This document shows positions 10,837-21,999 of a stretch of 64,000 nt of DNA, in pieces. The position numbers and the translations under genes were made by a program. Below the pieces are notes generated by a model that saw only the letters and a list, made by a program, of their open reading frames with translations, was not told where the DNA came from and did not search any database. Numbering within the stretch: position 1 is the stretch's first letter; each line of letters opens with the position of its first letter. Source of the stretch: Pyxicephalus adspersus (Eukaryota; Chordata; Amphibia; Anura; Pyxicephalidae); assembly GCF_032062135.1 (NCBI RefSeq), contig NC_092859.1, forward strand, positions 64,889,038-64,953,037, in the 5' to 3' direction.

Positions 10837-11944
10837 ACTTTGAAAAGGAGTATCATTAAATTTAAAGTGCTTATTACAATATATAGTATATTAAATTTTA
10901 ATTAATAGGATAAAAGGACTTGCTCTGTTTAATTGATTAGTCCAATGTAAGTGAAAAAAATATTAAATAAACAAATTGAAGAGATGAGAGCAATGGTGTA
11001 TATTGGCTACATGTAATGTTAAAAAAAATAATAAGTAATTCACGTTATTAATTGCACTGTTTCATAAAATATTGTGATTAAAGTATTTTAAGTGTATAAT
11101 GAGGAGTAAACTTACATCCTTAGATGGTTAACAAGTCTTGTACGGTAAACATGCTTGAATGTGCATCAAGAAAATAAGGTTTGATGCACGTGCCAATTTT
11201 AGTCTGTTATATGAGACAAGTATGGGTTATTCGGTTATAATGTGTTTCTTTCAGAGAAAAATAAAGAGAAGTTATGGGAAAAGGTTTACAGTATATATGT
11301 TACTAATTTACATCTACATGAAATTGTAGTTATGTATCTTACCTTTCAAACAGTTGAGAGTTTGAGGCATTTGTCCATTATCGTTTAAAAGGGTTTTGGA
11401 CTCTGATAGCCTTTAAGGGTACATGGGGATAGGGGTTGGACAAAAACAAAAAAACAAAAATATAATAATTATTTATCGTTGTAATTTATTGGAATCATAC
11501 TTAAACATAGATTAATGGTATACTTTTAGTATTTAATATGGGGTTTAAATACTTACTATGCTCGTTGGTAATTGTCATGGCAAGTAGTGAATGACAATGT
11601 TGAGTGAGGGAAACAGATAAGGAAATATTTTTGTTTCCGTTGTGTGGTAAAGATATTGGAGAGTAGCTTTTTGTATCTAGGATAAAAATATATATCACAA
11701 AAGATACCAGTGTTTATCAAATATAGAAACATAGGTCAATGTGTCATTTTTATTAGATATAATTTTATGTGAGCTATGTAGTATTTGATGCGGATTTCAA
11801 ATCTGTGTTCAGTTTTTCTCTAGCACGTCTAGTTTTTGTGGTGCAGCTAAATTTATATTGTGTGAAATTCATTAAAAATAGCCCTAACATATTACAACAT
11901 TTAACGACAGTTTTCATTTGATTTCATTGATTTCATTTGTCATC
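10837..11944. other. AT-rich spacer without recognisable gene
   Basis: No domain-bearing frame seen. A segment ending TTTGTATCTAGGATAAAA at 11670-11690 recurs near 13328-13345, on the other side of the transposon-type pseudogene at 11945-12975. The two may be flanking repeats of one element. Confidence 0.4.
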
Positions 11945-12975
11945 ATGCCTAGAAATTGCCTTAATGATCCAGACCGTTTCTGTTACGTGTGTGGTTCATT
12001 CACAATGAAGCACAACGTCGCCAAATTACCACAGAACTAAAAAAGATATACAAATTATATTTCGGCTGTCCACTTGGTGGCAAGGATAAATCTTCGGCTC
12101 CACATGTCATCTGTACCAGTTGTTCCAATGGACTGCATGACTGGCTAAATCGGCGTATTGGAACAAAAGTGGATTCTTAGGTAAAACTAAGCAAAAAATT
12201 GTATATATCCCAGCCTCGATTCTGCAATTAGGCCTGTTCCCCATGAAGATTTATTGACAGTTCTGGTACCGCCACATGATGGACTTGCTTCTGTAGAAGG
12301 TGATGAGGAATGCGCTAGAATTGCAGCCAGTTACAACCTCGAATCATCTGATCCTGACTACTTGGCCGATAAAGATTCAGAACCAGAGACCTTTACACAA
12401 GCAGAGCTGAATGATCTCGTTCGTGATCTAAATCTCTCCAAAGACAAAAAAGAGCTTCTTGCTTCAGGACTTAAACAGAAGTACTTGTTTGCAAAGGGTA
12501 TAACTGTAAATCACTACAGAAAACGAAATCATAACTTGACAAAGTTCTTTACTAGTGATGGCTCACTGTGCTACTGTCATGATATAAATGCATTCTTTAA
12601 CAGTTTGTCACAAGAGCATGTTCCATCTGAATGGCGTATCTTCATTGATTCCTCTAAAAGAAGCTTGAAAGCAGTCTTACTGCATATTGGTAATTCCAAA
12701 CCAAGTTTACCGATTGCCGATTCCGTTAACCTAAAGGAGTCCTATGACATCATGAAGTTACTACTTGAAGCAATCTAGTATAAAACACACCAGTGGAACA
12801 TCTGTGGGGATCTAAAGGTCATTGGCTTGCTGATGGGAATGCAAGGAGAACATTTACCGGGACATTCAGTTAATGGAGCACCGCTACCAAGGTTTCTAGA
12901 ATGAAAGTATGATGCCTGACTACTGCTGGATGCTGTACCATGACAATCCAGACAAAGAGTACACAAGAAAATCAT
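11945..12975 (+). pseudogene. Broken gene of an uncharacterised transposon-associated protein family
   Basis: The reading starts MPRNCLNDPDRFCYVCGSFT, then shifts frame to a part with ELKKIYKLYFGCPLG, SSAPHVICTSC and LHDWLN. After more breaks comes a 174-codon frame (12254-12778) with TQAELNDLVRDLNLS, EWRIFIDSSKRSLKAVLLH and LKESYDIMKLLLEAI. The following bases continue as a degraded match to NICGDLKVIGLLMGMQ. I recognise this order from a widespread family of uncharacterised proteins in fish and arthropod genomes that behaves like a mobile-element product. The start carries paired cysteines (CYVC and CTSC) that look like a zinc-binding unit. I do not know the enzymatic role or superfamily. 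At least two frameshifts and a stop make it a pseudogene. No introns are evident. Confidence 0.65.
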
Positions 12976-13431
12976 ACTCTAAGCATTTCTGAAGAAACAA
13001 TGGTACCTGACTGACACTGTTCAGTAGATTTATTTCACAGTGTGCCTTATTTTACTTTACACTAAAGATGTATTAACATTCAATTCAATAGTGCTTACGT
13101 TTTAGTACAAAATATAAGCACGTACAATGTTAATTGTAATAGTACTCATAATTTAGAATCTGCTTGAAAACTGATTTAGAAAAGATTGCTGTGGTTTTTG
13201 ATGATTATCAAACCTAATTTTTTGATGACCTGTTTAATGTATAGCCGAACGTGAGAGAAATAGTTTAAATGCGTTTCAAGACTTACATATCCCATTGGTG
13301 GATAAGAGGTAATAAAGAGTAGCAGTTTGTATCTAGGATAAAAGTAAGATACGGTACAGATTTGTATCCTTTCTAGTAACATTCAAACAGATGTATCAAG
13401 AGTGACCTGAGAGAGTTAAAGGACAATTCTC
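12976..13431. other. Spacer between the transposon-type pseudogene and a Harbinger fragment
   Basis: AT-rich and without a recognisable gene. It includes the second copy of the TTTGTATCTAGGATAAAA motif (13328-13345). Confidence 0.4.
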
Positions 13432-14515
13432 GTTGGTGATGGGAAGGCTGATTCATCAAGCAAAATCAAAATCAGAATTTGTATTCGCCATCCAAAATCG
13501 GAAGCCTTCAACCAATTTATCAACTAAATTTCAGGCGCTGACATATTCTCGTGGAAGTTATTAACCGAAATGATCTCGCTGCTGGAGCCGCGCATGTCCA
13601 GCAGTTTGACAATGGCGAGCTTGCATTAAAAGTAACTGTTCCCCTAAAAAAGCATTCTTTCTAATAGCACACATATTACCCTTAGCCCTAAAAAAATGTT
13701 TGTGCTGTTCAAATGTTTAAAACATCTATATTTGCTAAGAAATAGGCATCTTTTCAAATGACTTACTTCTTTCCCATTAGGCAAGAGTTAACTGAGTTCA
13801 GCTCCTCTACATAGGCACCTGTCTAAACGCTTATGATGCCTGATCGAAGGAGCCGCTTGTGGGTAAATTTTGTGACTTTCCGCAGGCTAAACCTTGGCTT
13901 TGCCATCGGACTAGATTTTCCCACAAAAGTCACAAGCACACACACGTTCTTGTTTGCTTCTATGGATATATATGTATATGTGTATATATATATATACATA
14001 CATATATAAATGATATTACCATAGTTATTATAATAAATAAATATAGGTAATATATTATTATTATGTATAGTTATTGTAGTATATATTTATATATGTATCT
14101 AAATATACATATATACACTCATATAGAAAATACTTTCAACATTAAATCCTCCTCAACTTTATTTTATTTTTTTATTTAATTAAATATTTGTTTACTGGTG
14201 TACAAATCTAAAGGATCGTATCAAATAAAAAATATACATTTTAAAACAAATTAAAAAAAATATAAATGATTATGAAATGTTTAATTGCAAAAAAAATACA
14301 AACAGCCAATTTTGACAGACAGTGCAAGAGCTATTTGCAAGTGAATTTCTATCACCTGTGTGCTTAAATTTGAGCATATATAAGGGTGTTGTTTACCTTG
14401 CTTTTTCCTTTTGTCTTTTTTTTTCTTGGAGGGGCAGGAGGGGCTGTTTTTGTGTGTGTTATCCTAATTAATCTATGTTGCTGCATTTGAAACTTTGCTT
14501 ACCCTTTTGCACAAT
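13432..14515 (+). mobile_element. Harbinger-family end fragment (X end)
   Basis: A degenerate terminal repeat (CTGATTCATCAAG near 13447) is followed by a subterminal region. The same region appears, in reverse, next to the terminal repeat at 53474 and internally at 24380-24602 and 48880-49226. Landmarks are CGAGCTTGCATTAAA, TAGCCCTAAAAAAATGTTT, CAGCTCCTCTACATAGGC and ACAAAAGTCACAAGCACAC. It breaks off exactly where the terminal repeat of copy A begins at 14516. A TA-rich stretch (13967-14110) sits inside. No gene remains. Confidence 0.75.
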
Positions 14516-14700
14516 GGCCCTGATTCATCAATGAAATGCGCGTACGCTCGCGCGCCCAGGGAGCCGGTTTCCCGCGGTCCGGAGCCAAGTGCGCTAGTAC
14601 ACGTGCCTTCACTTGCCAGCCGGATTCCTGCCTTGATAATGAGCAATAGGGGTTGCGAATCTGCCAATTAAGGTGATTAGATTTCAGCTGCGCGATTAAG
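14516..14700 (+). repeat. Harbinger terminal and subterminal repeat, Y end (copy A)
   Basis: GGCCCTGATTCATCAATGAA, then a GC-rich block with GCCGGTTTCCCGCGGTCCGG, then CAGCCGGATTCCTGCCTTGA and GAATCTGCCAATTAAGG. The same block recurs at 28589 and 63385 (forward) and ends at 42595 (reverse). It is GC-rich in an AT-rich element, so it is easy to spot. I could not define a target duplication because the partner end is lost. Confidence 0.85.
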
Positions 14701-15867
14701 GAGGATCTGTTAAGGTAATGGAGAGATCATAGCAATTAATTAGCGCACACCTGCTCTCTGTTCTGTGAGCATCTACAGTCCATTACAGGTCAATTAGAAT
14801 CTTAAATACTTCATCTTCTTTTGGGTAAGTGTTACTTTTTTAGGTTACATTGTACTCATTACCAAAATTAATTATTTATTGTTACATTTGTTGCACTGTT
14901 TTCATACTTTTTGGTTTGCTTTGCAACACTGCAAAATAATTGAGATCAAGCTGTATATATACAGTTCATAATATGTCATCACACAATAGTATGAATTGTA
15001 AAAATTTGTCAGCAAGCATTTGTGATCTAATTAAAATGTCATTGTAGTTTGGCTTGATAGAAATCAAATAATTGAAAAAAAGATTATTGTCAAAGGTGGT
15101 TTAAAAAAACATTTAGTGATTTCACTTGTGTATGTATGTCAAAATACATTTAAATGCATATAAATACTTATGCATTTTCATTATTATTATTTACCTGGAC
15201 TGGTTTGCGGGGGGGGGGGGGGTCATCAAGTGCTTGGATGTTATGTATTGATGTGACTTCTCATTAATATTAGTTTTATCTTTTGCTGCAATGAATGTTT
15301 TTGTGCTTGGTTTGAAATGACAGTTTCTGTTGTTTAGCAAATCTTCTGCAATGTTTTGTCATTTTTTAACTACTATTCATGACAAATGTCTGCATGCTTT
15401 CCACTCCAAACTACTAATTGAACCCCCTGTTTGCTTTTGTCCCATTTTCAAAGTCACATATTGGTTCTTGAATGTATTATGTACATATTTATTACTCTGA
15501 CATTTGCACTCATATTGATTTGCTGCCACACAACTCCTCTGTTCATTTGTGGTAGTGTTATAGGTTTGTTGTCATTGTGCTGTGCTGCCTAATCTTAGCA
15601 CTATTGTATACAAACACACTTCAACTTTCTGTCCAAACTGGTTGTCAGTTAGTTGTCTAGCTGAGTTGCATACTCATTCTAACACACCTGAAGGTGATGG
15701 AAGGAGGTCCAGGTTGCCAAGCACAACATCAAAGCATATTGATTGCCAAGCTCACAAGCAAGGTCAAGCACTCTTACATACCAGATAGTATGCTTTTGTT
15801 TATGTGTTTACATGATTCTAATCACATTATTCATTTTGTATAGAAAAATGCCAAGGACAATTTAACT

Positions 15868-16215
15868 TAGTGCCAAACATATTTAATTGCTTTGCTCAAA
15901 CCAATGACCAGAATGTCAAAAGGCGTTTATACCTGTCCCGCAAGGTCATCCATGACCTGTAAATCTTGCTGGAAGGGACAATTGCAGCAAAGAACAAAGA
16001 GAAGCTAGGCTATGCCAAGAATGATGAGGCTCCTGGACTCTATATATTTTAGGAAGGGTGTCCTATCAAACCACGTCGCCCTTAATTTGTGCACTGAGCC
16101 AGTCTACAGTTTCCTGGGTGTTTATGAAAGTTTCAATGCCATTTTAGACCTTGGCCCACTATATATTCACTTCCTCACATCAGCTTGGGAGTGGAGGAAC
16201 ATAAAGGTGGACACT
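15868..16215 (+). pseudogene. Inverted extra copy of the Harbinger transposase 5' region (copy A)
   Basis: The plus strand here resembles, about 1.3 kb away, the reverse complement of 17454-17760, the transposase N-terminal region. Shared blocks include GTCAAAAGGCGT, CAAAGAGAAGC, TTTTAGGAAGGG and CTACAGTTT. Translated pieces (ALNLCTEPVYSFLGVYESFN) align with the transposase helix-turn-helix region ALICRLSQPTVFRVFTKVIN. The copy carries stops and shifts. Equivalent pieces occur at 29930-30255, 38690-39070 (inverted, in copy B) and 63785-63925, so the duplication is an old, mobilised part of the family. Confidence 0.8.
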
Positions 16216-16276
16216 CCTTTAACCAGAATGTCTGCTATTTCATTTTCCAAACGATTAAAGTGTGCTTTCTATGACT

Positions 16277-16545
16277 TCAACTCCTAGGTTGGTTGGTAAC
16301 CCAAACATGATGTGCTGAAATATGTAATGCATGCATTGTAAACATATGGAAATACTCACGCATAAAGACATTAGCAATGAGTTCAGCTCTGACTCGACGT
16401 CCCTCTGCTGTGCTTTGGGAGCCAGAGGCAGGATGTTGATGTACCTCTGGCTCGAGTTCCTCTGGAATGTCCCAGGTATCCCCATGGTGCAGGCACAGGT
16501 TGTGCAGGACACGGCATGCCATGATGACCCGGGCAGCTTTCACTA
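16277..16545 (-). pseudogene. Harbinger transposase C-terminal exon, truncated (copy A)
   Basis: The minus-strand frame reads KAARVIMACRVLHNLCLHHG, DTWDIPEELEPEVHQHP and RRVRAELIANVF. That is the end of the PIF/Harbinger DDE domain and its tail, equal to copy C (30705-31073) and copy B (37953-38321). A splice donor (GTGAGTATT on the minus strand) follows at about 16358. Upstream the exon is cut: the part that should hold GYGQLPW and the third catalytic residue (the glutamate of VEQTIGLLK in copy C) is replaced by unrelated sequence. Copy A therefore cannot encode a complete active site. Confidence 0.8.
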
Positions 16546-16781
16546 TAGTTTTTTTACAAAGGTTGCCAAGGGTTGTGCTCTTCGGTGACTTTATTGCTTT
16601 TTGGTTTTTAGGAGACATTGTTACTACTGACTACCACACTGAAGTACTGTGAACTGTGAAAATAGTAATTATACTAGGCTTCCTGGAATATCTGAAAGTT
16701 AGTTCTTCCCCCATGCTCCCAATATTGTACAATATTTATAAACTATTTGCTAAATTATATGTTAGCACAAAATATGACATA

Positions 16782-17058
16782 CCGTATTTTTCGCCGTAAG
16801 ACGCTCCCAATTTTAAAGTAGGAAAATCTAGAAAAAAAAGATTCTGAACCAAATACTGTAGTAAAATATTTTATATCAACTGTATAAAGTTAACAGCAGT
16901 TTAAGAACAATTTTATGTAAATTCCCCTTCTGATCACTCTGTGCCAATTTAAATTCCCCTTCTGATCACTGATCTGTTTGCCGTAAAAGACGCACCAACT
17001 TTTCCCCCCCCAGTTTTGGGGGAGAAAAAGTGCGTCTTATACAGCGAAAAATACGGTG
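16782..17058. mobile_element. 277-bp MITE with TA target duplication
   Basis: The ends are CCGTATTTTTCGCCG and, inverted, GCGAAAAATACGGTG. Subterminal blocks around GACGC and GTGCGTCTTA are also inverted. It lies in the transposase intron of Harbinger copy A, flanked by TA (16780-16781 and 17059-17060). Harbinger copy B has the same intron without the insert (37637-37655, reading TTGTATATGTCATATT), which fixes the boundaries. The TA duplication and short length fit a Tc1/mariner-type non-autonomous element, but the superfamily is inferred. Confidence 0.85.
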
Positions 17059-17165
17059 TATACAATATAGGTCAAAGCCTGGCATTCTGACAATGCAAAG
17101 GGACATAGCAACATAATAGGTGTCTTTAGGATTTGACTACTGTTAGTTGTATTACAGTAATGACA

Positions 17166-17759
17166 TTATACATTACCTAATAACCAGCCCTCAGGCATTT
17201 CTCCAGAGATGAATTTCTGGTAGAGGGCTGTCTGACGCAGGATATAGGCATCATGGCATAATCCTAGGAAACCTGTGCGTGCACTCATGATTCTCCTGTT
17301 GGCATCACAGACTATTTGTACATTCAGTGAATGATATCGCTTCCGATTGCGAAACACGATTTCCTGTAATTTAGGAGCCTGAATGGCCACATGGGTGCAG
17401 TCAATGGCCCCCAAAAACATTCGGAAATCCCGCTCACCTGAAGAAATCCACCTTGACCTTCCTCCACTCCTGAGCTGTTTGAGGAAAATAATATTTAGTG
17501 GGACAAGGTCCACAATGGCATTGATGACCTTCGTAAAAACCCTGAAAACTGTAGGCTGGCTTAGTCTACAAATTAAGGCCGAGGAGGTTTGAAAGGAACC
17601 CCTTCCTAAAATTGACAGAGTGCCCAAGAGCCTGGTCATTCCTGGCACTGCCTGGCTTCTCTTAGTTTTTGGAGCAATTTTCTCTTCCAGCAAGCTGTAT
17701 AGGTGATTTATGACCTGGCAAGACAGGCGGACACGCCTTTTGACATCCTGGTGACGCAA
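17166..17759 (-). pseudogene. Harbinger DDE transposase, main exon (copy A)
   Basis: This open minus-strand frame of 197 codons is the N-terminal two thirds of a PIF/Harbinger transposase (related to HARBI1). It starts within RHQDVKRRVRLSCQVINHLY. It then shows a helix-turn-helix-like part (SALICRLSQPTVFRVFTKVI) and the first catalytic aspartate in FLGAIDCTHVAIQAP. Next come FRNRKRYHSLNVQIVCDANR and the second catalytic aspartate in LCHDAYILRQTALYQKF. The frame ends at GWLLGNV with a GT donor. The exon is undamaged apart from its start: the upstream part and promoter seen in copy B are deleted. Enzyme role in the family: cut-and-paste DNA transposition in the nucleus. The third catalytic residue would lie in the next exon, which is truncated in this copy. 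Confidence 0.88.
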
Positions 17760-18839
17760 ACTTTACAGGCGGCTACGCTCCACTGCCAACACCACCACCA
17801 CTACTGTTGCTGCTGCTGGCGGCCCCCCACCACCACCACCACCACTACCACCCCAGGTTCTTCAGTCCATAGACCAACAGGCAGCTCCCTCAGGCCAGCT
17901 AGGTTGCTCTGTGAAGCAGGCCAAGTAACATCTAGGTCCCTGGTCCCTCAACCTGGCACCTCAGCCAGTTTGAGCGGGACCAGGGATTCTGCTTCCAAGG
18001 CAACCAGCTTCACTCCTGAGCAAAATGCTCATGGAGTCCTACGTACAACATTTTCCTGGAATCCGTGGGGGCTTGCACTCCCAGACTTCCTATGCTGCAA
18101 GGCAGGGACTCTGGGAGGAAATTGCCAGGAGTGTAAATGCAGTAGGCAGTACACAACAGACCATTACCCAGTGTCAAAAACGTGTGAGTGACATCTTCAG
18201 ACACGTCAAAAGGGTCCTGGCCACAGAGGCTGGAAGGAGAGGGACCTATCCTGAACATCTTGTGCAGCGTCTCAAGGAGTATGAAAGATTGGCGTTGCCA
18301 TTCATTGGGCTCGAAACGGTGGTAGGGGTGGACTAATGTGAATTGATTTTTGCATTTTTGTGGGATTGCGACAGTTTAGTCATTAGCATTGAGAACAAAA
18401 TAGCATTGTGTTTTTACTTTTTTATGCTTGGGGGTGAAATATGAGATCATTTTTGGAAAATGACCTCTTTGGTGAATTTTCACCTTCTTTTGACTTGCAT
18501 TAACAATGTGTGTATTTCCATTTTTTTACAATAGTACCCCCCGAGACGCAGCAGTCCCCTCCTGCCCTCTGTGCTCGGGGTGATGTGGATGAGGAGGATG
18601 TCACTTCGCATCGAGATAACACTGGCCTTCCTCCTGGTAAGATGAACCTTCATGAACCTTCATGGTATATCTTGTTTGACATTGTGCACGTGTCTCTAAT
18701 CATGTTTATAACGACACTCATGTGTAATATGAGTGTTTCATTTCACACATTTTTGGCTCTGGGAGTGGTATGTTTTGTGGTTAGATTTGTGGTGAACCGA
18801 TCAATCCAAATGAACTTGGGTTAGAGTTAAGCTCACTCT

Positions 18840-19078
18840 TTTATCTTTTACAATGTATCTTTTTACAATGTATCTTTTTATGTATCCTTTTATAATGTAT
18901 CTTTTTACACCTGTTTGGAGGCTGTAGAAGCTCTACACAGTGCTGAAAAAAACCCGAATTTTTCCTCCCATTGACTTTAATGGTGTTCGAATTTGACATT
19001 CGACCACCCAAATTTTTTTGCTATATTCGAGCGAATAGCTGCCGTATCGAATAGTGAGCTATTCGACCAACACTAATC
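18840..19078 (+). mobile_element. Terminal fragment of the hAT family seen at 55857-62099
   Basis: The segment from GGCTGTAGAAGCTCTACACAG through GAATAGTGAGCTATTCGACC to CCAACACTA matches the right end of the complete hAT copy (61940-62099). The base after it begins ATCCCTAG. Copy B has ATCCCTGG (complement, near 35000) at the equivalent uninterrupted site, so this is the right end of an insertion. The left end is not recognisable. Confidence 0.8.
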
Positions 19079-19194
19079 CCTAGGCCAACAATCTCCCCTA
19101 CATCAGGCGATTATTCAAATGCTGGGTTGGCAAATCCCAATAAGCCCTGCTGGCCCCCCATCTCCTGCAGAGCAGCTATCTCCATTCTTCCTCC

Positions 19195-19460
19195 CGGCTC
19201 CACCCCGTGCCCCTGCCCGTCCACCCCGTGCCCCTGCCAGTCCACCCCATGCCCCTGACCGTCCACCCCAGTGCCCCTGCCCATCCACCCAGTGCCCCTG
19301 CCAGTCCACCCAGTGCCCCTGCCCATCCACCCCGTGACCCTGCCCATCCACCCTGTGCCCCTGCCAGTCTACCCAGTTCCCCTGCCCGTCCACCCTGTGC
19401 CCCTGCCAGTCCACCCAGTGCCCCTGCCCATCCACCCAGTGTCCCTGGCCGCCCACCTCC
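19195..19460. repeat. ~24-bp tandem repeat in the third exon of the Myb-like gene
   Basis: About eleven units of CCCCTGCC followed by CATCCACCC or GTCCACCC and a short variable part. All three frames of this stretch stay open because of the repeat. The equivalent region of copy B (34620-34810) holds a related but different repeat, so the array changes fast. Confidence 0.85.
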
Positions 19461-20299
19461 TAACACACGCGCAAGTAATAGACATGCTCTAGAGGTGGGC
19501 CGCACTCGCGCCCGTACTGTGCAGGTAGACCGTAGGCATGCTGTGGGGGTGTCCCGTGGCCAGGAAGTGGAGGTGGCCCGTGGCTGGGCTGCTTGGGTGG
19601 GCCGTGGCCGGTTTGGGCGTACTATACAAGTGGATGCCGGGTGCCAGGTGAGAACATTCTTCACATTCTTCCTGTCATTCTTCAGTCAATTTTTTCAGGA
19701 CTCCATGAGATTGCCAGTGTGGGTTTGAGTTGGTAACTCCTCCTGTTTGAAGACACTTGTTTGTATAAAATAGCCTAATCTCTATTTTGTGTTTGCCCAA
19801 TGTCCACAGGTTAGTAACCCTCGCACTTTGACACTTTACCTATCTAAGTTTCTTTTGATGCGGCTCAAGTATGCTCCAAATGCAGTTTTGCTATCTACTC
19901 CCCGAAGATTGTTCCAGTTTGTAAATTTGTCAAAGTAATTTTAATCAAGTATGAAGTCTCAGCTCAATACTCACAAGTATTGCTGTAATGACCTTAAAAA
20001 AACCTAAAGATTGTTTCAAAATACACGATTGCATCTTTGTTCACTAAATAAACACAAATCTAGGTATGTCCAGGGACCAAATATGGCACACCGCACTTCT
20101 CTGACACTTGTCTGTAACAGATAGATGCGCTTGCTAATAGGTCAACTACTTTTCTGTTGGTTAAAACCACATACTAAGGTGTTCAGCTGTGTATTCTATG
20201 CCAAATGTATTCTTGAATTATGTTTCAATTACATATATTTTGAGGAGGACTTATCTAACATACCCAACTCTGTTACTTTTAAGGTCACAGGATATTTTG

Positions 20300-21888
20300 A
20301 CCAAGTGACCAATGGAGGAAAGGAGCAAACTTGCCGGGGTTGGGGTGGCGGTGGTGGGGGGCTCAGAAGCTCCTCAGGAGGGCTGGCTGCCTCCCTCGAT
20401 GTGGAACTGGCTGTGTTTGTAGAAGGAGACCAAAAAAATAATAGAGGTAAGTACTGACAAAATGTAACAGTATTATATGCAGCTAGTTCTTAAATTGCAC
20501 AGTGCTAAAAAATTCAAGTTATGTCATCTCATCTGACAGTTTTGCTGTTTAAACCGTGCCAAACAAGAAAGAAAGGTTATTCCTGGGGCCAAGCTAATTA
20601 TGGCTATGGAACTAAAGTGATGCAGTTTGTTGGCAATGAAGGTTGTGGGTTTTCACAAGGGACAAACCTGGCTAAGTGACATTTAACCTTTGTCTTCTGT
20701 TAAAAGCTGCCTAGACATGAAGCTAGTCATACACTCTTAATGAAACTTGATGGAGCTAGGCCTAACAAAGTATCTCCTACTTTCTTTTCATGGTTTTTAG
20801 GGAATCTTCACAATATCTAAAATGTAGAAATACTGTGGAGGAGGTGCTGGCAAGGGCGCTGCAGCAGCTGTAGATAAAAAATGAACAGCATAAGTAAAAG
20901 TGGGTGGGCAGGACTAAAGTAGATTTGTAAGGTTAGTTAAGGTGAATAGATTAATGCAGAACTTCTAAATGATACTTTCTGCCTACGTCCAAAAATTTAG
21001 AGCAAACATTTGTCAGTACAACTATGGCCAACTAAACAAATCATGTCTATTTTTATTCATGCTAGCCAACAACCTAGAAAGAACGTTCATTTGATGCATG
21101 ATTAATGACTGGAAGCTACATGAAAACCTGCCAGATCTTTCTTTGTATTTGTAACCAAAAATGGTGAGAGAATGTGTTGAATTGCAACATATGTTACAAA
21201 AGTTGATTCTAAGGTTAGCTTACAGGCAATCTCCTCGGCCTCGGCCGCCTCCTCTCCTTCATCGGAGGACTCTGGCTGCAGATGTTGTGCAGCGTGCTCC
21301 TCCTCCAGATATGGCTCCTCCCCCCTGGGATGGCACCTCCTCCTCGACTGCCTCCTCCTCCCCCGGGGATGGCACCTCCTCCTCGACTGCCTCCTTCCCT
21401 GGGGATGGCACCTCCTCCTCAACGGCCTCCTCCTCCTCCCCTGGGGATGGCACCTCCTCCTCCACATCCTAGGGGATGGCCAGTCGCCTGTGTGGCCGCT
21501 GTAAAATTTGGATCCGGAGTGATGGAGAGTTGGCTGTAATAACAAAATCAAATATACAAAATTATAAGGGTAGTAAAATATAGGAAGTGAAAAACAAACA
21601 GTTCTAGGCTAAACAATACTACTTTACACAAACAACAAACATTCTAAAACACTAGTCCTTAACAAGAGCAGAAGACAAAATGCAAAACTTACCAGACAGG
21701 ATGAGGTCCCCCACTTCGCGCACCAAATCTGGTCGTCTATGCTTGAGGTCACTCCAAACGTGTTGTATTTGCACGACAGTTGGCCTCTTACCTGCAGGGG
21801 TCCACAGCCTGTCTGCCAGCCTCTTCGCGATTTTTCTTTTGACAAAAATCGACTGCTGCTGGTCATATCACTGCCTAATCATTGTCTA
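20300..21888 (-). pseudogene. Harbinger third gene, SANT-like (copy A)
   Basis: Minus strand, several exons. The first coding exon (about 21888-21707) reads SIFVKRKIAKRLADRLWTPA, KRPTVVQIQHVWSDLK and RRPDLVREVGDLILS, then a GTAAGT donor. The basic helix pattern with QIQHVWSDLK resembles SANT/Myb DNA-binding domains. The next exon (about 21540-21225) is acidic, with a Glu/Pro/Ser repeat, and ends at a GTAAGC donor. Further exons match those of copy B at 32987-33043 and 33472-33567. The final exon of copy B (LYWLHRRMSAMERQL) is missing here because about 570 bp were deleted near 20330. A stop also interrupts the first exon. Function inferred only: a second DNA-binding partner of the element. 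Confidence 0.6.
21318..21475. repeat. Tandem repeat in the acidic exon of the third Harbinger gene
   Basis: Four to five units of GGGATGGCACCTCCTCCTC plus a variable CTGCCTCCTCCTCC part, 33-39 bp each. On the coding (minus) strand it encodes repeated Glu-Val-Pro-Ser-Pro-Gly blocks. Copy B (32500-32580) has fewer, different units. Confidence 0.8.
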
Positions 21889-21999
21889 AAGAAAAAGAGA
21901 AACAAAATGTTAGTTATTTTGACAACAACCAAACACCTCTTTAAAAGAAAAAAAAAGGGATAATTAATTTATTGACTGATTTATATATTTTCTGTTGCA

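Larger units (their letters stand above)
17775..19640 (+). pseudogene. Harbinger accessory Myb/trihelix-like gene (copy A)
   Basis: Divergent from the transposase. Exon 1 (to about 18336) has a Pro/Ala/Ser-rich start. It then has a Myb/SANT-like helix set: RQGLWEEIARSVNAVGSTQ, TITQCQKRVSDIFRHVKRVL and GTYPEHLVQRLKEYERLALP. Exon 2 (about 18536-18641) reads PETQQSPPALCARGDVDEED and ends at a GTAAGA donor. A third exon (about 19100-19460) holds a ~24-bp tandem repeat rich in Pro, His and Ala/Leu. In Harbinger elements the Myb-like partner binds the terminal DNA and carries the transposase into the nucleus. Exon 1 is frameshifted near 18025, and a hAT end fragment (18840-19078) lies between exons 2 and 3. 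Copy B has the same gene at 34588-36479. Confidence 0.7.

Noticed and set aside
19111..19728. Gly/Trp-rich and His/Pro-rich frames on both strands that resemble antifreeze or silk-like proteins
   Set aside because: They come from the 24-bp repeat in the Harbinger Myb-like gene. The gene context on the plus strand explains the region.
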